A stretch of DNA of 64,000 nucleotides. Source: Deinandra increscens subsp. villosa. Its lineage: Eukaryota > Streptophyta > Magnoliopsida > Asterales > Asteraceae. Position 1 is the first letter of the stretch. Each line of letters opens with the position of its first letter. A program made the translations under genes and the position numbers. A model generated the notes under the pieces. That model had not been told where the DNA came from. It was given only the letters and a program-made list of their open reading frames with translations, and ran no database searches. Below, one piece after another: positions 9,633-22,237 of the stretch. Where the stretch lies: assembly GCA_039602395.1 (NCBI GenBank), contig JBCNJP010000006.1:8524766-8588765 (forward strand), in the 5' to 3' direction.

Positions 9633-12600
9633 CTACTGTGGAGCAACTTGAGGGGCAGCATGTGAAGATCCTTGACCCTTGCAAGATCTAGCATTATGAC
9701 CCTTGTTGTGGCATTTTGAGCAGGTTGTGGTAGCACCTTTCCTTGTTAATTTGCCATTTTTGGCAATGCTATCAGCCAATTCATTTGCTGATTTCTTCCT
9801 TTTCTTTTTTGGCCTGCTAACTTGAGTATGATGCTTTGGAGGTGTCAATGTGGTTGGGCATTTTGATGGTATCCATCTCTTTATCCTAGTCATTGGCTGA
9901 ATTGTGTGCTTGTAAACATTCTCCCAAGTGTCTAACCAATAGACTTTAGAAACCCAACTTTCAGGAACTGCATGTGCTGCATCTTCATCAAATCTTGCCA
10001 AATCATTGATGCAAGCTATGACATGGCTGCAAGGCATGCCAGTTAGCCGCCATTTCCTTCAAGAGCATGTTCTTTTATCCAAATTAACAGCTACCTGCTC
10101 CATCCAAGGCCCATTAACCTGATACTTCATGCCACCAGCCATTATCACTGTATATTCATTTGCTTTCTCCTTACTGAATGAAAACCTTTTTGCTGCTGCT
10201 GGTGTTAAAGGCCCATCAGCTTTCTTAATCATCTGGTTCACAGTAGTAATTCTTCTCATTAAATACTCCCTAATGAACTCCAAACAAGTGATTATTGGCT
10301 TGTCCCTCCCCATAAGTAGCTGCTTGTTGAAAACCTCACATAGATTGTTGAGTAAGACATCACTATTTGCCCTTTCTACATATTAGAACAATTTTGACAT
10401 ATTAGAACAATTTTGACATATTAGAACAAACTTAACTAGCAAACTTATTATATAAAATATAGTTAACATATAATACCAGAAAAAATGTGATCTACTCCAA
10501 TGCTTGGCAGGAATCTCCTTCAACCAAGCAAACAGTGATTCATCCTCTCTTTTGATTTCCTCCATACATTTGTAAATTCAGCTATTGTGGTTTGACTTGC
10601 AGTCTTCCATAGCATGTCCTTCAATATACTGCCCCTCCATTTTGACTTCATATTCTCATGAATATGTCTTAAACAGTACCTATGCTCAGTAGTAGGGAAA
10701 TCATTTTTCAAGGCTGGTATAATTCCCTGCTAATTAAAGCATGTAAATATTAGTATGCTAGCTTGTAAATATTAGTAATATAACAATTCACTAAGTATTA
10801 GTATGTAAATATTACCTTTTGTCTATCACTGATGAAGGTGAAATTTGAATTTGTAGTCAAGTCCAAGTCTTCACCAAGGCACTCTAAAAACCATGTCCAA
10901 GATGATAATGTCTCAGCCTCTACTATAGCATAAGCCATAGGATAAATGCCATTATTAGGATCAATTCCCACTACAGACAAAATTTGCCCTAGGTATGGAC
11001 CTTGTATAAACGAACCATCCAAGCCTAAGAGGTCTCTACCATAAGCTTTGAACCCAGCCTTCAAGGCAGCAATGCATATATAAATTCTCTTAAACTGTCT
11101 AGTCTCCATGAATTTTCTCAATAGCCATTGCTTTTGCCCTAAAAACCTTTTGTGTTGTCAGATTTACCTTGTTCTTCTTCTCAAGAAGTTCTCTAAGTGA
11201 CCTTAATGGTATTGTTGGGTTAGCATCAACCTGCTGCTCAATCTCTTTTGCAATAGCAGAACCTGTGTAAAGCCTAGGGTTTCTTGTACTCAAACATTTA
11301 TGCTCAGATTTTACAGTTTTGACACACCACACATCTTGTTCAGATTTCCTTGAGATATGTAAAACCCAAGGGCAAGTGGGTTTTGGGAATCTTTTTTTCG
11401 CTACCTTTAATGCAGTTGAGCTACCTTCTTTGGACTTATTTGCTTTTCTGGACCCACCAACTTTAGATGATTCTCCCACTTTACTAAAATCCCTGATTTG
11501 CCCCTCATTGCATACAACATTTTGTGGATTTGCCCCGTAGCAAATTACCCGCATTCTTAGTTTATCATTATTCCTAAAAACAAGTTGCCTGTGAGTTCTT
11601 ACTGCCAAACGCTTTAAAGCATCATTGACCTCTTCCTTACTCCTAATAGTTTGACCAACATTAAATGTACCACTTGGATCTTGATCAGTATTCACCCTTC
11701 TCCTTTTCTTGTTTACCTTTTTGATTGCTTTTGTTAAAGGACAAACTGCTTCATCCTCACTTGCACTATAAAATCATCAAGCTCTAATTCATGGTCATCC
11801 TCATCATCATCCAATGCATCCTCATCTTGATCAACACATGCTCTAAACCCTTCCATATTAATTTGCACATCCTCAAACATATTATCTTCATCAACTATAG
11901 GATCTTCATCATCAACTGCATCCTCAACTATAGGTTCATGTTGGCCATCTTGTTGATCAACTGCATCCTCAACTACAACCTTATCATTTTGGGCATCTTG
12001 ATCATCTTCTGCATCCTTATCATATTCAAAGACAAAATTTGCAAGGAAAATCTCATCTCTCCCAATCATGTTTTGATATTGCTCAACATTAATTGTTTCC
12101 CTTACATCTACACCCTTATCAGTTTCACTTGCTTTCTCAACTTCAACCTCCACAACTTCACTGACTGCCTAACCTCTTCATTGGTACCCAGGATTTCATC
12201 TATCCCTCAAAAGGATCATCATCTATCTCATCCTGATTATTAGTTGCCACTTGACCAGTTTCAACATCACTGACATTATCAACTGCCACTTGACCAATTT
12301 GAACACCATTCACTTCATCAACTGCCCCATTATCACTTTAAACATCATTCACTTCATCAACTGCCACTTTATCAGTTTGAACATCATTCACTTGATCAAC
12401 TGCCTCTATCTCATCCTGCATAATTTTAGAACATTGCACTATAGCAGGTTCTTCAATTTCTTCAATTACAACATTTGACAAATTTTCATTTGGCGTGAAA
12501 TATGTCCTGTCTAATAAGGTGACTCCATGTTCAGTATAAACTGAAATTATCTTATAAGTGCCCACATACTTAGAAAGATCAAGAACATCCTTATCATTTC

Positions 12601-13001
12601 CTAATGGTCTTAAACCTAAATTCAAGTCCTCAGTGGGGATCCTATAGTAGTACTAAATCACATCATGTCTAGGGTGACCTAACTGCTGAATAATTTCATC
12701 TAGCTCATGGACTGAGAACTCATCAATATCCACCATATCAATGTAGTCAACTTTTCCCTCAATATACTTCCTTCCAGGGTTCGTAATAAACTGCCCTCCA
12801 TGAAATACTTTCAGAGAAAACATTGTCGGCTGATTTGTTGAGATTAACAAACAATTAATGCTTAAATAATGGAATTTAATCTACTAAAAACAAAAAAACT
12901 TAAAAATTTTTGAACTTAGTTGATGAAATGTTACCGTAAATCTTAGTTTCATCGACTCGTCTAAGGTCACCAGGACGAACATGCCACAGCCTAACAACCA
13001 T
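9633..13001 (-). pseudogene. MuDR-type MULE transposase, broken
   Basis: Reading on the minus strand from ATG 13001: a short first exon (MVVRLWHV...), then FSLKVFHGGQFITNPGRKY (from about 12820), an Asp/Glu-rich repeated region (11734-12625) and the MuDR DNA-binding domain (11099-11695). The catalytic region (10798-11121) has DLLGLDGSFIQGPY and FISDRQK, carrying two Asp of the DDE triad. Then come HxxH-type parts (10383-10711), the SWIM finger with MPCSHVIACI (from 10037) and the CCHC knuckle CSKCHNKGHNARSC. In-frame stops occur in the acidic part. At about 11108 the DNA-binding frame ends and the catalytic frame starts with the usual linker missing, indicating an internal deletion. Inferred inactive. 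Confidence 0.88.
12247..12405. repeat. Minisatellite in the acidic domain of the MULE transposase
   Basis: Imperfect tandem units of roughly 50 bp containing 'cattcacttcatcaactgcc' encode repeated VDEVNDVQTDK-like segments on the minus strand. One unit has acquired a TAA stop. Confidence 0.7.
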
Positions 13002-13166
13002 TTTCAAATGTTTGCTCCTTTAAACTTCTTGAAACTGCATGAGCACGATGACGAAATGGAGGGAGATTGTGAAGTTTTTTGACCTGATCGGAAATGTGGG
13101 GGAAACAAGTAGAAATGTGGGGGAGACGATAGAGACCTCAGGTTAAAGTTAAACTCGGTAAACGTG

Positions 13167-13363
13167 TGTGTTTTTGAAATGACAAAAATACCCTCATGTG
13201 CATCGCACATGGGGTCAGTTAAACGGAATATTTGACAGCCTCAGTACTAAGGACACATCTGGCAAAGAAATGGAAACGTCAGGATAGGCAAGGAAAATTT
13301 TTAAAAATTGTATACAAGTGGCAAAAGTGCCCAAACCTTAGGGATGCAAACAGTAATTTACTC
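13167..13363 (-). repeat. MULE right terminal inverted repeat
   Basis: About 197 bp, the partner of 8402-8599. The transposase start codon (13001) lies about 165 bp inside it, consistent with TIR-driven transcription on the minus strand. Confidence 0.93.
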
Positions 13364-13372
13364 TAAAGTTAA

Positions 13373-15487
13373 TTAGCAATTTCTGAGTTTTTGTTAAAAA
13401 AAATATATGGCAACAAATATTGTTGATGAAGTGCTGCTACTATCCTATTTGTTGTTTTTACATCAATCCGCAACAAAATACATGGTTGTGAAATGCTCTT
13501 ATTACTTTGGAAAAACAAAAACACCATTGATTAGGTGGTGACATGCATATATATTAAAAGCGGTTGTCTATTAGTAAAATTAATTGGTTGGATTCTATTT
13601 ATCTGTCATGTTTTCAACTCAAATTAGAGTAAATGAAATCAGATAAATGGGTAGTAGCCCTCGTGAAAAAAATGAACTGTATATTATTCTTGCTTTGCTT
13701 CAACATGCTATCTTCTTCATTTCAGTTGGACCAATCCTGAACTATATATTTTGTTTTTCTATCTATATATGTTAACCAAGTTTAATTTAAAGAACAACAT
13801 ATTCATTCATCAAAATAAGAGAGATACAGAGAGGAGTAACTACAAAATTTATAGATTATACCGGCTAGATATAACGGACAGTAGAAAAAAACAAGTTACC
13901 TCTCATACATAACTAAGATTTTAGGGGCATAGACATGTTTCAGGCCCTAAAAAAATGTTAAAGACAACACACAATTTTATTATGTAGGAGATGAGGTCAA
14001 AGAAAGAAAAATAGCCAACTGCACAAGCACTTAGGAGTCAAGATAGCAAAATGTCAAAAGATATGGAATTACTTTTAACTGGTCTCAGTTTTGTATTGTA
14101 AGATATCAACAAATAGTTGGTCCCCCTTAGGTTCCTAAGTTTTTCTTGCAACAGAGTGTCAATGCTTCAAACAAATCTTGGTCCGAATATCAACAACTTT
14201 GTCAATATGGCAGCTTGATTTACAAAACAAACACTCGCTCAACAATACGCACTATATGCCTGCTTATGATTAGAAAAATTAGTTCCCGAGCCATGTCATA
14301 TAGACAAAATGTTTTACTTAATATATATGACCAGGAATAATTATTGTAGCAACGGATTCGGCTCTGGCTCCGGCGGTGTATAAAGTGTCAGCTAGAGCCT
14401 TTTGGTTTGGAACATTTTCACTAAATGATTTACTTATATTCTTTTCAGATTTTTTTTGTTAAGTTAGTTATTAATAATAAAGCATTATAATGTCATATGC
14501 TTTTTGGTTTTACAGGATGATGAAAGTTTAAGATGGAAAGAGAAGTTGCTTGGTTGTGTTGAAAGTGATTTGAATGTTTAATAGTATCATTAATGCCGGT
14601 GAATATTTGATTTCATGTTTAGTGAGGATTGCTTCTTAAGTTTGTTTTGTTATGTATTACTGATGTTGTTTAAGCCTATTTTATATTGCATTTTTTTTTG
14701 TTTTGCAGTATCTATAAATCTTTAAAAGTTGTTATTTATTACCTCTATTACATACATGTTATATTTGATTTCATGTTTTTTAAATTACAAACTCGGGTAT
14801 TTACCCTGGACACTGATTAGTTTTTATATACATACAAATATACAATTAATGAGGATAATTATGGAAGGGAAAATCAAATAATTCCTGGTCGGACTCACAC
14901 CTCAGGAGACAAGAGTAACCCGCACATACGTGAGCTACAAGCATGTATGTCGGGCCGGAGCGCCAGTGAAAAAGCAAATATCCACACAAGTGTTTGTCGC
15001 CAAATCAGTAAATGGAGATGAGAAGAGTAGATAAGAGTATATGGACGAATTAAGATTTATAGAATGAAAGTGAAGTTTACAGATGCATGTGTATGACAAA
15101 ATTACAGAATTAATCAAAAAGTCCTTTCTTATCAACTAAGCCAGGTAGTTATAGGCTTCGGCCAGCCTCTTATCGTCCTGCTCTTGCTTAACCGCATCTG
15201 CATATGACCTGCAAAACAATACATGCACCCAAACAGTTTCCGAGAGGACTTGGATGGTAAACGGTTGGAAATGTAAAACACATCCAAGACACCATTTACT
15301 TCATCAAGTCCCCCAAGTCCTTTAAGTGAAAAATTGAACTTAATGGACTTTAATCTAAAGCTAAAGGGGTTTTTGCATATCCGGCCATTTCCTAACCACA
15401 TCTGACATTCAACTGTCACCACGCTTTTTATGCTTGTACAACACAACCTCTTCTACTTTATGTCCTATCAGCAGTTATTTTAAATTT
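13373..15487. other. AT-rich spacer, no gene recognised
   Basis: About 2.1 kb with no long reading frame of known type. The reading frames at 14935-15446 show no familiar motif. Contains 'gttggtcccccttagg' at about 14116, reminiscent of a retroelement edge, but no partner repeat was found. Confidence 0.5.
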
Positions 15488-15503
15488 AAAATTTTTACCT
15501 TCC

Positions 15504-15510
15504 CTATAAA
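15504..15510 (+). promoter_or_regulatory. Probable TATA box of the transposon-domain gene
   Basis: CTATAAA followed by about 470 bp of C/T- and C/A-rich leader before ATG 15983. The leader texture (many 'ctctctcc', 'ccatcacc') is typical of plant 5' untranslated regions. Assigned from position only. Confidence 0.5.
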
Positions 15511-15687
15511 GACGCCATTACCATCATTACATTTCTCTCCCAAAAAAACCTGCAACCATCACCACTTCTGCCAATCATCTTCTTCCTTCGCTACTTACCC
15601 AGGTTAGTTTCTTCTTCCTCTCTTCTCTTCTTTATCATGAATCCTCTAAAGAAAGTTTCTTCAAAACACAACATGTTTATTACCTTC

Positions 15688-15813
15688 CCACCAAGGGGAA
15701 ACCCATCTACCCCTTTCCTTCTGACAATTTTGTAAAAGAATATCATATTCCAGAAACCTAAATCCCTTCTTAGCCACCAAGGGGAAACCCATCTACCCCT
15801 TTCCTTCTGACAA
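15688..15813 (+). repeat. Direct repeat of about 40 bp in the leader
   Basis: The same ~40 bases, beginning CCACCAAGGGGAAACCC, occur at 15688-15727 and 15774-15813, 86 bp apart, in the putative 5' leader. Confidence 0.85.
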
Positions 15814-17486
15814 ATTCGCTCTTTATCTTGATTCCCATCCGCCTTTCTAACTATCGGATTCTCCTTTTTCCCCCTTTCTGTGTGAAGTCCTAACCTACTT
15901 TGAAATCCACGTTTTCTCAATGCAACCCTCCTGGACTATCACTCCTCAAGTTATCCTTTTTCGAGCATTTTAGCGGTTAACCATGTCTGGTGACTGGTAC
16001 ATTTTCGAGAAAAGAAGAGATCTCACCCCTCTTTGTACCAAGAAATCTAACACCAACCGCCATTGGAAAGAACAATTTTGCTTTCTTGATAACAATTGCC
16101 TACCCGGAGGCTTGGCATGGCGGACCCAAAATTCATTGTTCGTGATGATCCTCCCACTAAGGAAGACATTAACCAACGTCACTTTCGTTTAATCAGTAAA
16201 TTCACACATCCTATCAGAAAATACCTGGAAGAGATTTTAGTCATTGCTAAAATTAGTACCCATTGGCCTCACCGTCACTCGCACTTGCGTCCCACTATCC
16301 TTGACGAGAACAAAAGTGCGTCCTTATCAATTTACACTATTATCAATACTTGTGAAATTTTGCTTTTCCCTCGATGAAAAACTTACCCCTATATTTTTAA
16401 TGTCACATGCATGGATCTTGCAAGCGTTCTTCGACTGAAAGATCTTCATAAAATCCAATTTCGAACTGCTCTCGTCTCTGGGGATGCATCTTCTGGAACT
16501 AATCAAGAAGCTACTGACAACATTGCTCATCCTGAAACGGAAGTAACTACTAATCTGACTACGCAAGGTACTGATACTCTTCTCACTCAAGATGCACATG
16601 CAACTTCTTGTATATGTCAAAAGCGCAAAAACATGCGGCAAAACCCAACAAAGATGCTCCGGAAGTGAGCGATGAGGTTGAGACCAAAAAACCCCGAAAG
16701 TATCTAAGGACACATTCAAAAGTTCAATTTACCTCTGTTGTTGATACACTATTTGTTCACCTAGAAGGTGAAGTTTCCCCTAAATATCCCCAACCATATA
16801 CGGAAGATACCAACATTTCCGCTCTCACCCCCCCAAGTTTAACTTACATGGCCGCAAACAACTTTAATATTAAAGATTACCTAAACTCCCCTCTTCAGAC
16901 CATTGACCTAACTGAAGGCTCACCATCTCCTCTCACTCTTCTAAGCAATCCTGAATCTACTTTTTCCCCCAGGCCATCATTACTTCTCCTAACACCTCCT
17001 CCATGCATATTACTATCCACTTTCCATCGTCTAGTCGCATTAGTTTCCCTTCCAACTTTCCTCACCCGAACCCTTCCGAATCCATTTGGATGAGGAATGA
17101 ATTGAAGCTTGTTAACTCTTGTGATAACTCTGCTCGTAACCTTGATGAATTGTTTCTAACTGCCTGGAGCATCACCAATAGGGACTGCAATTCAGACATT
17201 CCGATTGCGAAAGATCTTTTCATGAAGTCTACCAGCCCATGAGATGTGATAGACCTCCAAGGTCTTTCCCTATCTGACTTTGCAGCCCAAGTGATCTCTA
17301 ACTATGCTGCAACTCATGCCTTAATCCTAGATCTCTACAGCCGTTGGATTAAAGCTGAATGTGCCTTGGGTATTCAAAGTTCTAAAGCTGTTGTAGTTCC
17401 CACATAAGAAGCGTTGGAGAAATTTTAAGAAGCTTAAGAAAGAAAACAATGACTTGATTCAAACCAAACAAGCTCTGGTGATGTTT

Positions 17487-19031
17487 TGTTTAGTGTATAT
17501 GAAAAGTAGGTCCCTACACTATCAAATTTTAAATTTATAGAACTGGTTATTCACCAGGGGACTATACCAACACACTAAGGAAAGTATACCTGTCGTGCGT
17601 AGCACAGTATTGGTAAACACCGGGTTGTCGAACCTCAAGGATACGGATTTATTGAAAATAGTCGATTAACAATTTAGCCGGATTTTATTTTGTTTTTTAA
17701 AGTTGAATATTTAATTAGAAAACTAAAGTGAACTGAAAATGACAGCAATTAAGATGTTGTTGAAAAGTAGAGTTTGGTAAAGGATCACTTAGGCTTGGCT
17801 CCTCCAACTTAGGTTTGACAAGTGTATCGGTAATGCGTTATAACTTATCTCTGGGATGAACTGGGGCCCTAAGACAAGGCTTACCTAGTTCCTATGGATA
17901 GGTTCACGTTTAGGGCTATAGACACGCCCTAGACGGTTACTACTGGTCCATGGTTAAGTACTGATAAGGTTGCGGTTTTATGAAGTGCCCTAGGCTGGGT
18001 CCCGAGTTATCGGTGGATCAACTCATAACTGGTTGGTGGGTTAGGATAGGTATGGCCCTAACAGTCCTAGAGTTGTGAAGCGGTTACAATTGGGTTGATA
18101 GGTTGACCTAGTAGGTCCTAGACACGACTAAGCAGGAACAGACCCGACCTATTGGTGAATGTTTGGCTACTTGACAATGAACAGGGTATCTACTAGCTAA
18201 GGGTAAGGTGATTTCTCACTCAAACTCTATGGTGGACTCCTAATCGAATTCTAGGGTTTCCCTGATGATTGTGACTATTTCTAGTTCACGCGTACGCTGC
18301 AGATTCTGTTGTTCGGCTATACAATGGTCTCCTAACGATAGATGGCTTTGCAAACTAGGGTTAGGGTTCCACAAGACCAGAGATTACTAAAAACAATATA
18401 GGAATTCAATTCATCAACCAAATCAAAGCAATCATAACGTTTACTTCATAAATGCAAACGTAAACGAAAACCGATAATTATAAAGTCAAACCATGGTTGG
18501 ATTCGCCTCGCCTAAGCGATACGATAAGTTTAACCAACCATATTCCTCTGGCTTTTTCTATGATCTCTAAGATGTTCCAAATGCTGGAAATGAGCCCTCT
18601 ATTTATAGGGCCAAAATCCAAAAATTTCCAAAATTGAGTCCAGGGTCCTTCACTGCTGTGAAGGGGCTCTCACAGCATGCAGGCCAAGCCGTGAGGCAGT
18701 TTCAGCGGTGGCAGCTCTGCGATCTGGGCTTCACGCCCTAGGCTATCTAGGGAAAGGGGGCTTCACGGCTGTGAAAGGCTCTCATAGCTTGCAAGTCAGG
18801 CCGTGAGGCAGTTTTCACCAGTGACTGGTCTGCGGCTCAGCATCACAGCTTGATCAAGTGCTTCACAGCTTGGGCTATCCAGGGAAAGGGGGTCTCACGG
18901 CCTGTAAGCCGTGAAGTTTTTCAATAATTTTTTATTTGACTTCTACGTTTGACCGGTTGACCCGAACTTTGACTTTTCTTCATTTTCGCCTCGTTTTCCA
19001 TGCCAAGCCTGTTTTAACCTGTAACTCATGA
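17487..19031 (-). mobile_element. Probable solo LTR inserted in the pseudogene
   Basis: The insert is flanked by the direct repeat TGATGTTT (17479-17486 and 19029-19036). It starts TGTTTAG on the plus strand, but the other terminus is not cleanly CA, so exact ends are uncertain by a few bases. On the minus strand it carries CCCTATAAATAGAGG (about 18597-18610), a strong TATA box, preceded upstream by the inverted-repeat cluster at 18655-18920. No coding capacity, PBS or second LTR is visible, which fits a solo LTR of an unassigned family. Confidence 0.55.
18655..18920 (-). repeat. TTCAC..GTGAA inverted-repeat cluster beside a TATA box
   Basis: Repeated small palindromes such as TTCACTGCTGTGAA and TTCACGGCTGTGAA (about 18762-18775), with variants ('ctcacagc', 'gccgtgag', 'cttcacagc') over 260 bp. 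It begins about 45 bp upstream of the minus-strand TATA box. Confidence 0.8.
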
Positions 19032-19819
19032 TGTTTATCAGTAACGCATTTAATTTATCATTCTCAAGTTTATTTTTGACGTTTTTAGCCCGAAATACGT
19101 TGTCTTTTCATATTCAAAACCACACACATCATCTGGAATCCAATTTTTTTTCTTTGGAAAAATCATTGGCTGAATCACAAAAGCATGTTGAACACATGGA
19201 GGCACAACAACAACAGTGACAAGAAATGCACTCCACTGATTTCAAAGAAAAAGATACACTGATTGAGAAATTGCAGCTTGATAACTCCCAACAACTCTAG
19301 AAGATCCATGATTCCTTCTCTGGTTAGTCTAACTCACATATTTTTACATAGTAAACTTTCATTTTCCTTTCATACTCATGTACTTTAAATATAGAACTGA
19401 ACTCTAGTAAAGAAATATTTGCGCGGGAAACTCAGTTGCTAGCTCGCAAATACGAAACCTTAAGGACAGAGAAAACCTGGATTATGAGTGGGGGAGTTCC
19501 TACTTTGGTTAACAAAATCCTGAAGAGCACCATATTGGTGGAGGCCATTGGTGATGTTAATAATCCGATGAATGCATGTGGGTTCAATGAAGGTCTTCAC
19601 GCTGGTCTTGTTTTTGCCCAAGATCCTAACACCACCGCTGAGAATTGCCATGGGTTTGACCTTGACGTCGTCACCTCGTTGAAGAAAGCAACTGAAGTTT
19701 TTCCCCACCTCACATTTCTAATTGTTGCAACTCTCAAAGTCCTCCACAATGCGCCCCTTGAAGATATCACCAAATCTCTTCTTCCTGAAGCAACCAAAGG
19801 CGCATCTGCCTCCAAGTGA

Positions 19820-20052
19820 CTCCCAGGTTCCTTCTATCCCGTACTTTTGCAAAAATAATTTACCACCTGTGCATGGCCTTGTTTAGTCTTGCCCGTATGT
19901 GTAGGGCCATTCTTTATTTTCAAAACAATCACTTCTGCATTTATGTTTACATATTTCTAGTATGCATATGTTTTGAATGCTTTTTTGGTTGTTTGCAAAT
20001 TAGTTAACGTGTATGTTTTGAATGACTTTGCCTAGTTACATGCATCCATGCA
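19820..20052. other. Spacer, nothing recognised
   Basis: Short AT-rich stretch between the pseudogene stop and the first base of the G1 LTR. 'atgca' (20048-20052) is the candidate left target duplication of G1. Confidence 0.5.
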
Positions 20053-20733
20053 TGTAACATCCCAAAAATTGATAAACACATGACTAATGTGATTAATACA
20101 TATGCTATATGTGTTAGATAGCTAAACGTGATAAAATGTGTAGAAAATGCATGTTTACCCATTACCGGGTAATAAATTGATAAAAGATGGTAATGTACAT
20201 GTTGATTGATAAAATGAGTGTTTAAACGTTAATATAATAGAAATAAATGATAACCAAAAGAAATTATCTTTACACGATTGCGTTATGTGAAAATATATGA
20301 TTGAATATTATAAATGCATGTAAAAATCACTTGATGAATATATACGTGGAAATACGTGCTTGAATAGTTATACGTGTGAAAAATAGATAAATACGTGTTT
20401 GAACATTAAACGGATCATTAAAAATAAATAATACGTAACGTATACGAGTATTATACGTGTTTATATTTATTATACGCATCCCGAGGCTTAGAAAGTATTA
20501 GAAATATATTCTAATATGTTTTGGAAAATATAAATAAATATATAAAATATATATACGTATGTATATATATGATCGAACGTATTCCGAACCTTAGAAAATG
20601 TTATAAATATGTCCCATAATATTTTGTAGCATAAAATAATAAAAGAATAAAAGTTTAGGGGGTAAAAGTGCATTTAAATAGAATTTAAGGGGCTAATTAT
20701 GTAAAATACAAAAACAGGCCGGAAAAGAGGAGT

Positions 20734-20777
20734 ACGCGTATCGCGTAGACCCCTCCTCAACTCGGCGCGATACGCGT
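20734..20777 (+). repeat. 12-bp-arm inverted repeat in the G1 promoter region
   Basis: ACGCGTATCGCG (20734-20745) and its exact reverse complement CGCGATACGCGT (20766-20777) sit in otherwise AT-rich DNA about 155 bp upstream of the G1 TATA box. Confidence 0.9.
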
Positions 20778-20930
20778 AGCAACAACAGCAGCATAAACAT
20801 TTGTAGGTCTTGAAATGGCCATGACAGTGAGCTTGGGGCTCACGATTCCGCCCCCTAACGCGTCGATTTTGAGGCTTAGTCACCCTAGATACTTGTAGGA
20901 ACCTTGTGAGACCTCCATGAGTATAAATAG

Positions 20931-20940
20931 GGCTCTGGAT
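20931..20940 (+). promoter_or_regulatory. G1 LTR TATA box
   Basis: GTATAAATAG, followed by 'ggctctgg', is a good match to plant TATA boxes and fits the likely transcription start of G1 about 30 bp downstream. Confidence 0.75.
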
Positions 20941-22237
20941 CATCCATTACAACTCGCAAATTCACTCAAAATCACCTTGAAAACCCTTAAACGAACCAAA
21001 AGGTTCATTGATCAAATTCTCTCAAACGATGAGGAGTTGAAGGCTGAAATTTTGCAGTTGTGCTATTATAGGTATGATCTAAAATAAACTCTTTCAGTTT
21101 TTGTTAATTCGATCCCTAAGTATGGTTTCTAAAATTTGTTAAAATTGGGGTTCTTGAGCTTGTTTTGCTAAAATCAAGTGATCGGGTGGGAATTAGGGTC
21201 TAATTTTTGTAGGTAATCCTAAAATAGTGTATTTTAAGAAAGCCCTAAGTTTATTTCAGAGTTGGAAAAGTTTTGGTAAAGGTTTTGTTAACAGATCAAA
21301 ATTAGGGTTTTCGTAACGTTGTTCTGCCCAATTTGAGCAAACGGTATTGAATTAAGGTTTGATATTTTAAAGTATATTATAAAATTTTATAATGGATAAT
21401 ACCCTAAGTTGGTTTGAAAAGAAAATGAGTTTTGATAAAGAAACAAGAAAAACGGGTAATTAGGGTTTTGAAATATGATTATTTTATATAAAATAATCCT
21501 AGGGTATGGGGACTTGATTTTTGGTATGGTAACATGTTTATATATATATATAATAAACATATATGAGTTTGAAATAGATAAATAAAAATGTATTAAAGAT
21601 ACCGAGTTAATTGGATATTTAGAAGTTCGTGCGGACCGGAAGGGTAAGCGTCTGTACTCTGGGGTTTCTGGCAAAGCGGGGGTGTCGCATAAATCCCTAC
21701 TAGGACCTGGCATACCTCACTGGACGATCCCGGGATGAGTTTTTACTTATAGAAATGCGCGTCTTCATATTATATTTAAAAGAAAATGATAAATGCCTAA
21801 AGGGCATTTTGGTCATTTTGACCTTTAGAAAGAATAAACTTAATAATTGAATATTATTAAGATAATAAGATGTTAAAAGAAACATAGAAAGTGTTTATTG
21901 TATAAAACCTTGCGTTAACGCCATACGATACGCAAATTAGGTTAAATCAGGAATCGTTGCGGAAGTTCTATCCGAGTAAACCACTTAAAGAGATAAGGTG
22001 AGTTCTATGAGCCCACTCTTAAATGTTTTAAATGTTTTCGGGCTGATATACATACATATGTTATAAAATGCATTCAGATGATTTATAACTGAAATGTTGC
22101 CTATTTGAACTATTAAAGTGTTAAACTGCTAAACTGTCTTTGAGTGAATATTTATCAAACTGCTAAAACGTTAGTTGTTAAGTGGATATATTAAACTCTT
22201 GAATTGTTGTTGGGTGGATCGAATAAAAACAAGATGT

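Larger units (their letters stand above)
8402..13363. mobile_element. Complete Mutator-like element (MULE)
   Basis: A 4,962-bp element bounded by long terminal inverted repeats beginning GAGTAAATTACTG and flanked by a perfect 9-bp duplication, TAAAGTTAA (8393-8401 and 13364-13372). A MuDR-type transposase pseudogene lies on the minus strand (9633-13001) and a small spliced zf-GRF gene on the plus strand (8729-9070), so the two genes converge. The clean termini indicate a fairly recent insertion, but the transposase is broken, so movement would need an enzyme from elsewhere. Confidence 0.95.
15983..19819 (+). pseudogene. 'Putative gypsy-type transposon' domain protein, broken
   Basis: ATG 15983 starts MSGDWYIFEKRRDLTPLC... 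WKEQFCFLDNNCLPGGLAWR, the N-terminal signature of plant proteins annotated as putative gypsy-type transposon (Transposase_28-like). It shifts frame near 16110, then reads FIVRDDPPTKEDINQRHF. Further shifts occur near 16400, 16620 and 17080. The middle is Ser/Thr/Pro-rich. A coiled-coil-like segment appears at 19130-19320, and the C-terminal part (19386-19819) ends SLLPEATKGASASK. A 1.5-kb insert at 17487-19031 splits the gene. Family function is unknown. Frameshifts and the insert make it a pseudogene. Confidence 0.65.

Noticed and set aside
11791..12478. Ile/Asn-rich plus-strand frames
   Set aside because: Shadows of the acidic repeat region of the minus-strand MULE transposase.
14935..15446. 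Minus-strand frames of 66 and 104 residues
   Set aside because: No recognisable motif, no start context or neighbours supporting a gene.
20488..21885. Several minus-strand frames in the G1 LTR
   Set aside because: Low-complexity AT-rich translations within a defined LTR, with no domain.
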